Positions 15,055 through 22,612 of a stretch of DNA of 42,320 nucleotides are shown here, piece by piece. Origin of the DNA: Anaerolineales bacterium (GTDB taxonomy: Bacteria > Chloroflexota > Anaerolineae > Anaerolineales > DRMV01); contig JALUDX010000090.1 of assembly GCA_027053355.1 (NCBI GenBank), forward strand, positions 1 to 42,320. Reading direction: 5' to 3'. Below the pieces are notes generated by a model. The model did not search any database. It worked only from the letters and a program-made list of their open reading frames with translations, and was not told where the DNA came from. Both the position numbers and the translations under genes were made by a program. Every line of letters starts with the position of its first letter. The first letter of the stretch is position 1.

Positions 15055-16086
15055 TTAGCGCTGTGTGCCACCACTGGCCTTGCTTTGGGCCTTAGCAACA
15101 TTAGCGACCAGTGCCGCAGTGGCCGCCCGTTTGGTGACATCCGCGACCTGGGTATAGATCTGGGTTGTCGCGATCTCAGAGTGCCCAAGGAGCTCCTGGA
15201 TAGTGCGCAGGTCCTGGCCATCATTAAGTAGGGCCGTTGCGAAACTGTGACGGAATAGGTGCGGGGTGACATTACGGGTGATCCCGGCTGCGGATGCCGC
15301 TTTTCTGATTGATTTCCTGATATCTGTATATTTCCTGCCCGTCCTGGGCGATGGGAACATGAGCCCCTCTTTCCTGGCGCCGCAAATCTCCGCCAACCTG
15401 TCTGCCAGTGCCGGAGATGATATCGGGGCGATTCGCTGTTTTCCACCCTTGCCATGAATGAGCAGGGCCTGGGCCGCCGGGCTGTAATCATCGACACGCA
15501 GCCCAAATACTTCGTCACGGCGCAGTCCACAATATGTCATCAGCTCCACCATGGTTTTGATATCGCCTGTCAGATTATTGATGATCGCCGCCAGTTCCTC
15601 CACAGTTAGTGGTCTTGGCAATGGCGGTGCTGTCTCCTTTTTCGAGAACCGTTTTGGTCTCGGTACTTCCGACCCGGTGGTTTCGTTGACATAGGTAATA
15701 TAGGCAGATAGTCCGGACAGCTCGATATTGATCGTCCTTTTTTTCACGCCATCTGCCAGTCGCTTGGCCTTGTACGATTCGATCAGAGCCGGGGATAGGT
15801 GTCTCATCCTGTATGCGCCGAAAAAATCGGTGAGGTGGCGCATGGAGTTTTCCATCACCTCAGCCCCACGTTTGCTGGCCCGGTTTCGGTAGGCGATCAT
15901 GAACTCAGGCAGTAGATCGAGAAACCCTGGGTCGCTGCGATCCGTCATGCCGCGCAGATCACGCTCAAAAATTAGGGCCTCTTCCATGGACCCATGGAAA
16001 GGAATGTATTCAGCCTTGCCTTTGCGGCCATGGCTGATCTTTATCATCTGCCAGCCAGGGCGTGATGGGTGTTTGTAGACTGACAT
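15055..16086 (-). CDS. int: Tyrosine-family phage integrase
   Basis: A 343-residue site-specific recombinase. I use the ATG at 16086 (MSVYKHPSRPGW, a typical integrase N-terminus); an upstream TTG at 16104 overlaps the preceding stop. The N-terminal region and the SAM-like core-binding domain (about 55-145) precede the catalytic domain. Catalytic residues are all visible: Arg189 (CGLRRDEV), Lys216 (GKGGKQR), His276 and Arg279 (HLFRHSF), His302 (LGHSE) and Tyr311 (IYTQV). It should insert the phage into, and with help excise it from, tRNA-Pro, whose 3' half lies right after its stop. Minus-strand orientation places it in the lysogeny module. No separate excisionase is recognised. Confidence 0.95.
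   Translation of the reverse strand: MSVYKHPSRPGWQMIKISHGRKGKAEYIPFHGSMEEALIFERDLRGMTDRSDPGFLDLLPEFMIAYRNRASKRGAEVMENSMRHLTDFFGAYRMRHLSPALIESYKAKRLADGVKKRTINIELSGLSAYITYVNETTGSEVPRPKRFSKKETAPPLPRPLTVEELAAIINNLTGDIKTMVELMTYCGLRRDEVFGLRVDDYSPAAQALLIHGKGGKQRIAPISSPALADRLAEICGARKEGLMFPSPRTGRKYTDIRKSIRKAASAAGITRNVTPHLFRHSFATALLNDGQDLRTIQELLGHSEIATTQIYTQVADVTKRAATAALVANVAKAQSKASGGTQR
15092..15108 (-). other. Candidate integrase arm-type sites, right pair
   Basis: TTAGCAAC (15092-15099) and TTAGCGAC (15101-15108), reverse complements of GTTGCTAA and GTCGCTAA. They mirror the pair at 14934-14951 around the attP core and lie within the 3' end of the integrase gene. Confidence 0.45.
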
Positions 16087-16104
16087 CGCCTGCGGCCTGG
16101 TCAA

Positions 16105-16464
16105 TTATTCCGCAGGTATTATCTGCTTGGCATTGATCGTCAGGGAGGTGATAGACTCACTTGATGTGTCAACAATACATGATCCGGACACGATTACTAC
16201 GCCGCCCCGACCATCAGCCAGTTTGATTGGATTCCTATTGTTCCAGGCAAAATATGCTTCTCCGTTTCTGCCATAATTACGCGCGTATGGAACCTCGGTC
16301 TTGTTGTAATCCTTAGACAGTCCTTTGATGGTCTCCTGACAAAGACGCAGCGCCCTAAGATTAGGATCTTTGAGTCCGCTGCGAAAACCTGTACATAACG
16401 ATAAGATAACCAGCGCTCCTGCCATCATCAATAATCCTCTCCACATATTCTTCCTCGTCGTCAT
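16105..16464 (-). CDS. Small exported protein in the lysogeny module
   Basis: 119 residues with a basic start and one hydrophobic segment (MWRGLLMMAGALVILSLCTGF), which acts as a signal peptide or anchor; the rest is polar with a beta-rich C-terminus. It ends where the TTG start of the integrase would be. A gene between repressor and integrase that makes an exported product is often a superinfection-exclusion or lysogenic-conversion factor. That is inferred from position. Its DNA is more AT-rich than the structural genes. Confidence 0.6.
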   Translation of the reverse strand: MTTRKNMWRGLLMMAGALVILSLCTGFRSGLKDPNLRALRLCQETIKGLSKDYNKTEVPYARNYGRNGEAYFAWNNRNPIKLADGRGGVVIVSGSCIVDTSSESITSLTINAKQIIPAE

Positions 16465-16498
16465 ATTTTGAAATAAGATTTTGGATACCTATTTATCT

Positions 16499-16984
16499 TT
16501 ATCCACTTTTCGCCGATATATTAGTTGGTGGTCCATCAAGATGATTTGTCCTCTGCTCTTTTTTTTCGATGTATTCACGGAATGATGGGTAATTCCTCTT
16601 CAAATCCTCATAGAATTGCATCGCCATAATCTCACCCAGCTCGCCATCATACGCCTCGTTCATCCATTCTACGATAAGTTTCAGCGGCGTGACCCTATTG
16701 ACGGGGAGTTGATCAACCAGATTTAATCGAGTGCCGCCAGGATGGATAGAGGCGGCTACTTTCTGAGTTGTCTGGCATTTTTCATTGGTATCACCGATAA
16801 GCCAGCTCAACGATACGCCAGCGATAGATGCGATAGTCCACGCTGTATCTATTTTTGGCACGCTTTTTCCTATAAGGTATCTCCGCAATGTTTCCTTATT
16901 GATTCCACATTGTTGTGCAAAACTCTCTATTGAGTTTTGTCCGACCACCTCCTTTAGTCGAGCAATAAACTTTTTTTTGTCCAT
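16499..16984 (-). CDS. Phage repressor, HTH (XRE/Cro-type) without a peptidase domain
   Basis: 161 residues. Residues 4-65 form a helix-turn-helix of the XRE/CI type (SIESFAQQCGINKETLRRYL). The C-terminal part lacks the Ser/Lys S24 peptidase signature of LexA-type repressors, so it would not be inactivated by RecA-stimulated self-cleavage. It is divergent from the Ner-like gene at 17079, with palindromes between them, as in a CI/Cro-type switch. Its likely role is maintenance of lysogeny. The induction route is unclear; an antirepressor may exist. Confidence 0.8.
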   Translation of the reverse strand: MDKKKFIARLKEVVGQNSIESFAQQCGINKETLRRYLIGKSVPKIDTAWTIASIAGVSLSWLIGDTNEKCQTTQKVAASIHPGGTRLNLVDQLPVNRVTPLKLIVEWMNEAYDGELGEIMAMQFYEDLKRNYPSFREYIEKKEQRTNHLDGPPTNISAKSG

Positions 16985-17013
16985 GATTACGTAGTATTGC
17001 GATGCTGAGCATT

Positions 17014-17040
17014 AAAAAATAGCACGTAAAGCTATTTTTT
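17014..17040. promoter_or_regulatory. Operator-like palindrome in the divergent switch region
   Basis: Perfect 10-bp arms AAAAAATAGC (17014-17023) and GCTATTTTTT (17031-17040) with a 7-bp spacer, in the gap between the repressor and the Ner-like gene. Suitable as a dimeric HTH-protein operator; the A/T runs could also make a weak terminator. Confidence 0.5.
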
Positions 17041-17062
17041 GTTGCATATCGCTTTTTTTTGT

Positions 17063-17078
17063 GGCTAATATAGTAGCC
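17063..17078. promoter_or_regulatory. Operator-like palindrome touching the Ner-like start
   Basis: GGCTA and TAGCC separated by six bases (17063-17078), ending one base before the ATG at 17079. It occupies the place where a ribosome site would be expected, and none is visible there. A binding site for the repressor or the Ner-like protein is likely. Confidence 0.45.
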
Positions 17079-17267
17079 ATGGAGCCACACGAAATACGAG
17101 CAGAAATTGTCCGGTCACAGACAACAGTGACCGAAATCGCAAAGCGGCTTGGGGTGAAGCCCCCAACCGTGCATGCGGTGATTACCGGCAGGAGGCGGAC
17201 AGAGCGCATACGCCATGCTATATCCGATGCCATAGGTTTGCCGGTTCAAAATGTATTCCCGAAATAG
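17079..17267 (+). CDS. Ner-like DNA-binding regulator
   Basis: 62 residues from the ATG at 17079 (a GTG at 17061 is possible but would swallow the palindrome). The whole protein is one helix-turn-helix of the Mu Ner/Nlp type: EIRAEIVRSQTTVTEIAKRL, GVKPPTVHAVITGRRRT, RIRHAISDAIGLPVQNVFP. It probably plays the Cro role: shutting off the repressor and controlling early genes. No ribosome site precedes it, so the mRNA may be leaderless. It faces away from the repressor gene. Confidence 0.8.
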   Translation: MEPHEIRAEIVRSQTTVTEIAKRLGVKPPTVHAVITGRRRTERIRHAISDAIGLPVQNVFPK

Positions 17268-17272
17268 AAACA

Positions 17273-17344
17273 CCCGTCCCCTGGACGCACTAATGGCGTC
17301 ATGGTGGGGACCATGATCATCTTAGCAGGGGACGGGGTTTTTTC
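17273..17344 (+). terminator. Branched intrinsic terminator or small structured RNA
   Basis: Closing stem CCCGTCCCCT (17273-17282) with AGGGGACGGG (17327-17336), followed by G and a run of T. Inside it are two further hairpins, GACGC/GCGTC (17284-17300) and ATGGT/ACCAT (17301-17314). The three-helix shape is unusual for a simple terminator; it may be an attenuator or a terminated small RNA between the Ner-like gene and the next early gene. Confidence 0.6.
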
Positions 17345-17404
17345 AACGATTTTTCCATTGCAGGCGGCCATGCTTGCATAATAGCTGGCCAGGAGGAGAG
17401 GTAA

Positions 17405-17851
17405 ATGCCCAAAGGATTCCAGTCATGGCAGTTTTGGGCTGCGGCGAAAAAAACACTGGGTGAGACCAGACTCCTCCTAATACTCTGGCGCCGCAATGGC
17501 CGTACCATACGCATGTATAGCGCTGATCCGCGCTATACTCAGGATCGGTGCCGTGACCCACTTGAGCACCTCCATACAATCCTACAAGAACTCGACACAT
17601 TTGGCCGAGGCGACATATCTCGCCTGGCCATCGAGTACCTCATGACGGCGGTCGATGACCACCACATTCCACCAGTATCAGATCTCCAGCCTACAATGAA
17701 CATGGAGATCCTGATGGACTATCAGGCCATCAACGATCTCCAGAAAGCAATTTCCATTGGTGCCACCACAGACGAGGTGGCGGCCCTGGCCGAGGAGGCC
17801 AAGCGCGAGATCGATCGCACACTGGCAAAATACCTGGAGGAATCTCGATGA
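17405..17851 (+). CDS. Early-region hypothetical protein
   Basis: 148 residues, ATG preceded by AGGAGAGG. It starts MPKGFQSWQFWAAAKKTLGETR and is mostly helical, with a region around residues 50-85 (DPLEHLHTILQELDTFGRGD) and a C-terminal helix pair (TTDEVAALAEEAKREIDRTL). It lies where CII-type regulators often occur, but I do not see a convincing DNA-binding motif, so I leave it unassigned. The next gene begins four bases before its stop. Confidence 0.6.
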   Translation: MPKGFQSWQFWAAAKKTLGETRLLLILWRRNGRTIRMYSADPRYTQDRCRDPLEHLHTILQELDTFGRGDISRLAIEYLMTAVDDHHIPPVSDLQPTMNMEILMDYQAINDLQKAISIGATTDEVAALAEEAKREIDRTLAKYLEESR

Positions 17852-18069
17852 CAGACATTGAGCGCCGCCTTGACAGGATTGAGTCGCTGCTTGAGCGCCT
17901 GCTCCAGCAGTCAGGTTCCATAGCACCTCCAATTCCTGAAGGTGTAAGTCATGGATCTGCCAGGATAATGGCTCTGGCACGCCATGACCGGGACGCGGCA
18001 ATAAAAGAAGCAAGGCGGTTGTCGCGCCTGGCAACAGAAGCAAACCGCAAGAGGCGCACAAAATGCTAA
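17848..18069 (+). CDS. Small helical early protein
   Basis: 73 residues with a heptad-like N-terminus (MTDIERRLDRIESLLERLLQ), a proline linker and a basic C-terminal helix ending in RKRRTKC. It is coupled to the preceding gene (ATGA). It looks like a small dimerising, nucleic-acid-binding protein, but no family is recognised. Confidence 0.5.
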   Translation: MTDIERRLDRIESLLERLLQQSGSIAPPIPEGVSHGSARIMALARHDRDAAIKEARRLSRLATEANRKRRTKC

Positions 18070-18287
18070 GGGCGATAGTTTTTGTCATCATATATTCATC
18101 ATGCATTATCCTGTTTTTTCACCAGTTATCACTCCAACTCGGTCCGCCGCCAATTGATGGCTGCGCTTCAGGTGGCGGCCGTCTTATCAACGCCTCCTTT
18201 TCCAACCATGATGGCTGGCCCGAAGTAAACGCAGCCAGCGCCAGCCATCTCCCCCCTACCCCCTCTTTTACGGAGGCCATCAAATGA
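18063..18287 (+). CDS. Short membrane-anchored ORF (uncertain)
   Basis: 74 residues starting inside the previous gene's end. The N-terminus (AIVFVIIYSSCIILFFHQLSL) could be one transmembrane segment; the rest is low in secondary-structure signals. It may be a real small membrane protein or a chance reading frame. The following 178 bases up to the helicase gene hold no gene. Confidence 0.35.
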   Translation: MLRAIVFVIIYSSCIILFFHQLSLQLGPPPIDGCASGGGRLINASFSNHDGWPEVNAASASHLPPTPSFTEAIK

Positions 18288-18349
18288 TGATGGTCTCCAT
18301 AATCACGGGTCCTTTCCAGAATCAGCGGCGGTACGGTTTCACGACTCGC

Positions 18350-18465
18350 CGGGCGTGTTTGGGTTTGGGATTTTTTTTTGGGTGGGATTTTTTGGAATTT
18401 ATTGTGGTTGCTTGTGGATTTTGACTTATGTTTGTTGTTGAATTTATTGGAGTTTTTTAAATCAT
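18350..18465 (+). other. T/G-rich leader before the primase-helicase gene
   Basis: About 115 bases that are almost all T and G on the plus strand, with T-runs and repeats such as GGGATTTTTT and GTTGTTG, and very few C. There is no ORF here. Such strand-biased, easily melted DNA before a replication gene could be an unwinding element; it also gives an unstructured mRNA leader. Confidence 0.35.
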
Positions 18466-20070
18466 ATGGTTGATTATCGGGCACAGGTTATGGCGCGGCT
18501 TGAGCAGGCAGGATATGCGGAGCCGTCGCATGGTGGTGATGGTGACGAGGTGGTCATTGATTCTGATTTTGTGCTCGAGTGCCTGTCAGCCAATGAGCTG
18601 GGGGACGGGATCCTGTATGCCGCCCTGCACAAGGGGCGGTTCATTTTTGTCAAGAATTTCGGCGAGTGGTTTTGCTGGCGTGGACATTATTGGGCGCCGG
18701 ACGACTATGACGAGGCAATTGCCGCCGTGGAGATGGTGGCGGTCAGGTATGCGAAGGAGCTTGACCAGCTCAATGAACGGCTGGAGGCGGCAATTGCCGC
18801 CGGCAAGGATGGCAAGCTCGAGGCTGACAGGTTGGGCAAGGTCGTCACGTCCCTGCGGAAGAGGGTTGTGAAGTTGCGATCATCCAGGGGACGTGAGAAT
18901 TGCCTAAAGTTCGCGCACACGAACCCGGTGAATCAGCTCGCGGTTCATGCGCGGGAATTTGACGCAAATCCATGGCTGCTGGCGTGTGAGAATGGAGTGG
19001 TTGACCTGCGGACCGGGAAGTTACGGCCCGGGAGGCAGGAGGATTACATCTCGAAGCACTGCCCTGTTGAATGGAAGGGCCTGGATGCAGATGCAGGGCC
19101 GTGGGACGAGATCGTGCAGGAGATTTTTGACCATGACAACGCCATGGTCAAGTTCATGCGGCGCCTGTATGGATACGGGATAACCGGCCTGGTGGTCGAG
19201 CATGTCTTCTCTGTTCACCATGGCGCCGGCAGGAACGGCAAGGGGCTGATGTTCGATATGTTCATGCGGGCCCTGGGGGATTATGCCGGGCCGATCCCAT
19301 CGGAGATGCTGCTTGATTCGTCCAGGGGCGCATCGCCAAACCAGACGAGCCCTGAGCTGCTGGCGCTCAAGGGCATGCGGATGGCGATAGCGAGCGAGAC
19401 TGACGAGGGTCGCCGGTTCTCGGCCGCGAAGGTCAAGTGGTTGACCGGCGGCGACAGGTTGACGGCCCGCGGGCTCTATGATAAGAAGCCGACAAAATTC
19501 GATCCTACCCACCTGCTTGTCCTGCTGACCAACAATCGTCCCGATGCCCCGGGAACAGACTCTGCCTTCTGGGACCGGTGCCTTTTGGTTCATCATCGTA
19601 TCAAGTTCACGAAAACAGATCCGAAGCTGCCAAACGAGCGCAAGGGTGACAAGATGCTCTATGTCACTCTCCTCGATTACCTGCCAGGGATACTGGCGTG
19701 GCTGGTGCGTGGCTGCCTGGAGTGGCAGGAGCGTGGGCTTGATCCACCTGAGTCTGTCCGGGAGGCAATCAATGAGTACCGCGAGGACGAGAATTATATT
19801 GGGCAGTTCCTCCAGGCGTGCTGTGAGCTTGGGGAGGACTACAAGGTTGGGGCCAAGGAGCTGTATGCGCTCTTTGAGCGCTGGTACGTGGCAGAGGTGA
19901 ATAAGAACGAGCGGTTTGTCCCGAGCAAGAAGAAGTTCGGCAAATTACTCATGGCTACGGAATTGTTCAAGAAAAAGCGTCCTGGAGGGATGATCAAATA
20001 CTATGGCCTGCGCATCAGGATGGCGGCGATCAGCACGTACATGGGTGGTGATGATGGTGCCGATTATTGA
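18466..20070 (+). CDS. D5-like primase-helicase (SF3 helicase)
   Basis: 534 residues. The D5-N domain signature is at 170-190 (PWLLACENGVVDLRTGKLRP). The SF3 helicase Walker A, GAGRNGKG, is at 253-260. Further SF3 motifs follow: PELLALKGMRMAIASE near 305-320 with Walker B, TGGDRLTARGLY, and the sensor-like LLTNNRPDAPG. The N-terminal 150 residues include a charged helical segment (95-140). Proteins of this type (P4 alpha, phiC31) unwind DNA at the origin. The typical separate primase activity is supplied by the gene at 20214. The ATG at 18466 has no strong ribosome site. A 99-bp palindrome begins two bases after the stop. Confidence 0.9.
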   Translation: MVDYRAQVMARLEQAGYAEPSHGGDGDEVVIDSDFVLECLSANELGDGILYAALHKGRFIFVKNFGEWFCWRGHYWAPDDYDEAIAAVEMVAVRYAKELDQLNERLEAAIAAGKDGKLEADRLGKVVTSLRKRVVKLRSSRGRENCLKFAHTNPVNQLAVHAREFDANPWLLACENGVVDLRTGKLRPGRQEDYISKHCPVEWKGLDADAGPWDEIVQEIFDHDNAMVKFMRRLYGYGITGLVVEHVFSVHHGAGRNGKGLMFDMFMRALGDYAGPIPSEMLLDSSRGASPNQTSPELLALKGMRMAIASETDEGRRFSAAKVKWLTGGDRLTARGLYDKKPTKFDPTHLLVLLTNNRPDAPGTDSAFWDRCLLVHHRIKFTKTDPKLPNERKGDKMLYVTLLDYLPGILAWLVRGCLEWQERGLDPPESVREAINEYREDENYIGQFLQACCELGEDYKVGAKELYALFERWYVAEVNKNERFVPSKKKFGKLLMATELFKKKRPGGMIKYYGLRIRMAAISTYMGGDDGADY

Positions 20071-20071
20071 C

Positions 20072-20170
20072 GGAATGGTGACGATAGGACGAAACTCTCC
20101 AAAAGTCCCCCCCGCGCGCGCGCGCGCGTGGGGGGGTTTTCTAGAGTTTTATCCTATTATCACCATTTCC
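20072..20170. repeat. 99-bp imperfect palindrome with a C7-(CG)8-TG7 centre
   Basis: Left arm GGAATGGTGACGATAGGA..., right arm ...TCCTATTATCACCATTTCC. The arms match at about 22 of 29 positions inside the outermost bases, with a one-base bulge near the ends. The centre is C7 (20107-20113), eight CG steps (20113-20128) and G7 (20130-20136). As RNA this is a long hairpin; as DNA it can extrude a cruciform and the CG run can adopt Z-form. It may end the helicase transcript, or mark the replication origin. A simple terminator would not need arms this long. Confidence 0.8.
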
Positions 20171-20195
20171 TTAAAAAACATCACCTTTTATCACC
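20159..20195. repeat. ATCACC iteron-like repeats (candidate origin)
   Basis: ATCACC occurs at 20159-20164, 20180-20185 and 20190-20195, with A/T-rich spacers, between the two replication genes and overlapping the right end of the big palindrome. The spacing is not uniform. Short repeats plus A/T-rich DNA beside helicase and primase genes suggest an origin, but this is inference. Confidence 0.35.
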
Positions 20196-20213
20196 AGTAA
20201 AAAAACAGGAAAA

Positions 20214-21674
20214 ATGAAAAAAACAATGGAAGAACGGAAGGTTGGCGTTGATATCGTCGAGGTGGTTTCCTCTACGGTCAGGCTGCGGAAATCGGGCAAC
20301 AACTGGCTCGGGCTTTGTCCTTTCCACACCGAAAAGACGCCGTCGTTCTCTGTTTCCCCTTCCAGGCAGCGGTTCCACTGCTTCGGATGTGGTGTTGATG
20401 GTGATGTTATCGACTTTGTCATGCACCGTGATGGCGTCGATTTTCACGATGCCTGCAGGAGTCTCGGAATCGAGATCGGTGGCAAGGGAAAGGGTGGGCG
20501 GCGGTACATGGCCACGCCGGCGCCGAAGGTCGTCCACGGTGACGGTGGCGGCAAGGATACGCGGCCACCGCGGCAGGTCAACATGCCGTCGGACGCATGG
20601 ATGGATGCGGCGGATGGGTTCGTTTCCAAGTGCGCGATGCACCTGGCGGAGAATCGTGATGCCATGGCCTGGCTGGCCGGACGCGGCATCAGCGCCGAGA
20701 GTGCCATGGAATATCGGCTGGGATGGAATCCTGGCCGTGATGGCAAGGCTCTCTACGTGCCGCGCAAGCGGTGGGGGCTGCCGCCCGAGCGTGGGCAATC
20801 AGGGCGGCCGAAACCGTTGTGGCTGCCGGTCGGCATTGTCCTGCCTCTCCTTGACCAGGATGGAAGAGTCATCCAGATCAGGATCCGGAGGACGGATGAG
20901 GACATGCGCCAGTTCCTGCCGGCAATGAAGTATCGCGTCGTCCCTGGCAGCGGCATGGCGACCATGGTCCTTGGCCGCAGGATGATGGATTTCGTGATCT
21001 GCGAGAACGGCCTTGACGCCATCCTGATCCGGCAGGAGGCAGGTGACCTTGTTGGGGCGATATCGACATGGTCAGCGACTACCATGCCGGACACCAGGAC
21101 AGACGCCATCCTGTCGAGGGCCACCAGGATCCTGGTGGCCACTGATTACGATTCTGCCGGCCGCAAGGGCGCTGACATGATCTGTACCAGATACGAGCAG
21201 GCGACATGGTGGCCGGTACCGATAGGCAATGACATCGGAGAGGCATGGGCTGCCGGTGTCGATCTGCGGGAGTGGATCAGGCAAGGGCTGACTCCGGTTG
21301 ATGTGGAGCATGGTGATGATCGGTCGGTCGCTGCCATCGCGGAAAAATCAAGAGAGAATGGGGATAGGGAGAGTGCAGATGATTCCCCCCTGGATGGAAG
21401 GGATGATGTTTCCGGTGGCGACATGGCATGGGATGGGAGCTGGATTGTTGCGCTCGAGGACGGGACAGAGGTTTACCTGACCAATGACCGCGATCTCTGG
21501 CACCAGCTCTCAGGTGAGGGAGAGATCGTGTTCACCGAACAGGAGTTGCGCCGGCTCGGCAATGCGCTGGGCCAACTCAACGATGATGAGCGCGGGCAGA
21601 TGCTGGCGCGTGTACTTGAGGCCAAAGATGTCTTTGGCCATGCATACGTGGCGCGTGGCGCCGGGAGGGTGTGA
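20214..21674 (+). CDS. DnaG-like primase (CHC2 zinc finger plus Toprim)
   Basis: 486 residues. The zinc-binding motif is Cys35-x2-His38 ... Cys56-x2-Cys59 (LCPFHTEKTPSFSVSPSRQR, then FHCFGCG). The Toprim domain is visible at VICENGLDAI (catalytic Glu) and LVATDYDSAGRKGA (acidic pair). The C-terminal 140 residues have an extra acidic, repeat-free tail. It synthesises RNA primers in phage replication with the helicase at 18466. Start ATG follows AGGAAAA. The following gene starts within its stop (TGATG). Confidence 0.9.
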   Translation: MKKTMEERKVGVDIVEVVSSTVRLRKSGNNWLGLCPFHTEKTPSFSVSPSRQRFHCFGCGVDGDVIDFVMHRDGVDFHDACRSLGIEIGGKGKGGRRYMATPAPKVVHGDGGGKDTRPPRQVNMPSDAWMDAADGFVSKCAMHLAENRDAMAWLAGRGISAESAMEYRLGWNPGRDGKALYVPRKRWGLPPERGQSGRPKPLWLPVGIVLPLLDQDGRVIQIRIRRTDEDMRQFLPAMKYRVVPGSGMATMVLGRRMMDFVICENGLDAILIRQEAGDLVGAISTWSATTMPDTRTDAILSRATRILVATDYDSAGRKGADMICTRYEQATWWPVPIGNDIGEAWAAGVDLREWIRQGLTPVDVEHGDDRSVAAIAEKSRENGDRESADDSPLDGRDDVSGGDMAWDGSWIVALEDGTEVYLTNDRDLWHQLSGEGEIVFTEQELRRLGNALGQLNDDERGQMLARVLEAKDVFGHAYVARGAGRV

Positions 21675-21967
21675 TGGCTGGGAATGGGGACATTATTGAT
21701 AGCTGCGATGTTGTGGCTGCAGGATTTCTTGAAATGGCGAATCACAATGTGCGGCTGGCGACGCGGGCCAGGGAGATGCAGCGTCTGGCCTGCGCCGCCT
21801 GCGATGCGATCAGGAACGCCATGGACATGGTCGAGCCGATAGTTGGTCAGCACGGTGATGATGTGGTCGAGTATGTGCTGCCGGTTGAGGAGATCGAGGC
21901 CTTGCGGGCAGTGCTGTCCAGGGCCCAGTCGTGGAATATCGGCTGGGATGCAAGCAGAAACATGTAA
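21674..21967 (+). CDS. Small helical hypothetical protein
   Basis: 97 residues from the ATG at 21674, overlapping the primase TGA (GTG at 21671 is an alternative). It is almost all alpha-helical: CDVVAAGFLEMANHNVRLAT, LACAACDAIRNAMDM, LPVEEIEALRAVLSRAQSW. The size and helical content resemble small replication or DNA-binding accessory proteins, but no family is recognised. Confidence 0.55.
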   Translation: MAGNGDIIDSCDVVAAGFLEMANHNVRLATRAREMQRLACAACDAIRNAMDMVEPIVGQHGDDVVEYVLPVEEIEALRAVLSRAQSWNIGWDASRNM

Positions 21968-21985
21968 TGAACTATGGAGGGAAAA

Positions 21986-22612
21986 ATGGAAGAAAACAGG
22001 GAAAAAATCTGGACGCCGGTGAATATCGAGCCGAGGGATGTCGATCTTTCCTTCGGGACCATCTCGGCCGTTGTTTTGGGCGAGCATGGCCGTGGCCGCA
22101 GCCGGGCCGTTGTTCCTGCCGATGTTGCGCCGGCGTATACCATTGGCAGGACAAGGATCGGCAATATCCGGCTCAATGGAGCTGATCCTGATCTTGATCC
22201 GGTACGTTTCATTGTCCGGGTAAACTGTGATGGGCCATATACCAGGGGAACCAGGGGATGGGCCGGCATCATGCCTGAGCATGTCGACCTGGTTCGGCTC
22301 CTGGCCATTGGCAATGGCGCCTTCGGCGATGCCGGCCGGATAGGCACCTGGTACGACTACCTGGTCACGGTCGAGCCGACGGACGAGCATCCTGTTGTGC
22401 CGATACTCGTTGCGCCGGCCTCATCGCCTGGAAAGGTTGACCAGTATGTCATGGTTTTCCGCCGGCACGACATTCGGGCAGCAAGGATCATTGAGGATGA
22501 ATATTCCCTGGCTGCCGATGCGGAAGGATATCCGCCAATCGATCTTGGCCGGTTGATTCTCCTTAATGATGTTAGAAAATATGACGGCAGAAACAAAAAC
22601 AAGGCTGCGTGA
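21986..22612 (+). CDS. Hypothetical early/packaging-region protein
   Basis: 208 residues from the ATG at 21986, chosen because GGAGG sits just before it (an ATG at 21974 is also in frame). The sequence reads as beta-rich (VDLSFGTISAVVLGEHGRGR, VRFIVRVNCDGPYTRGTRGW, HPVVPILVAPASSPGKVDQYV). I do not recognise the family. It precedes the terminase small subunit gene, which starts inside its 3' end, so it may be expressed with packaging functions. Confidence 0.6.
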   Translation: MEENREKIWTPVNIEPRDVDLSFGTISAVVLGEHGRGRSRAVVPADVAPAYTIGRTRIGNIRLNGADPDLDPVRFIVRVNCDGPYTRGTRGWAGIMPEHVDLVRLLAIGNGAFGDAGRIGTWYDYLVTVEPTDEHPVVPILVAPASSPGKVDQYVMVFRRHDIRAARIIEDEYSLAADAEGYPPIDLGRLILLNDVRKYDGRNKNKAA

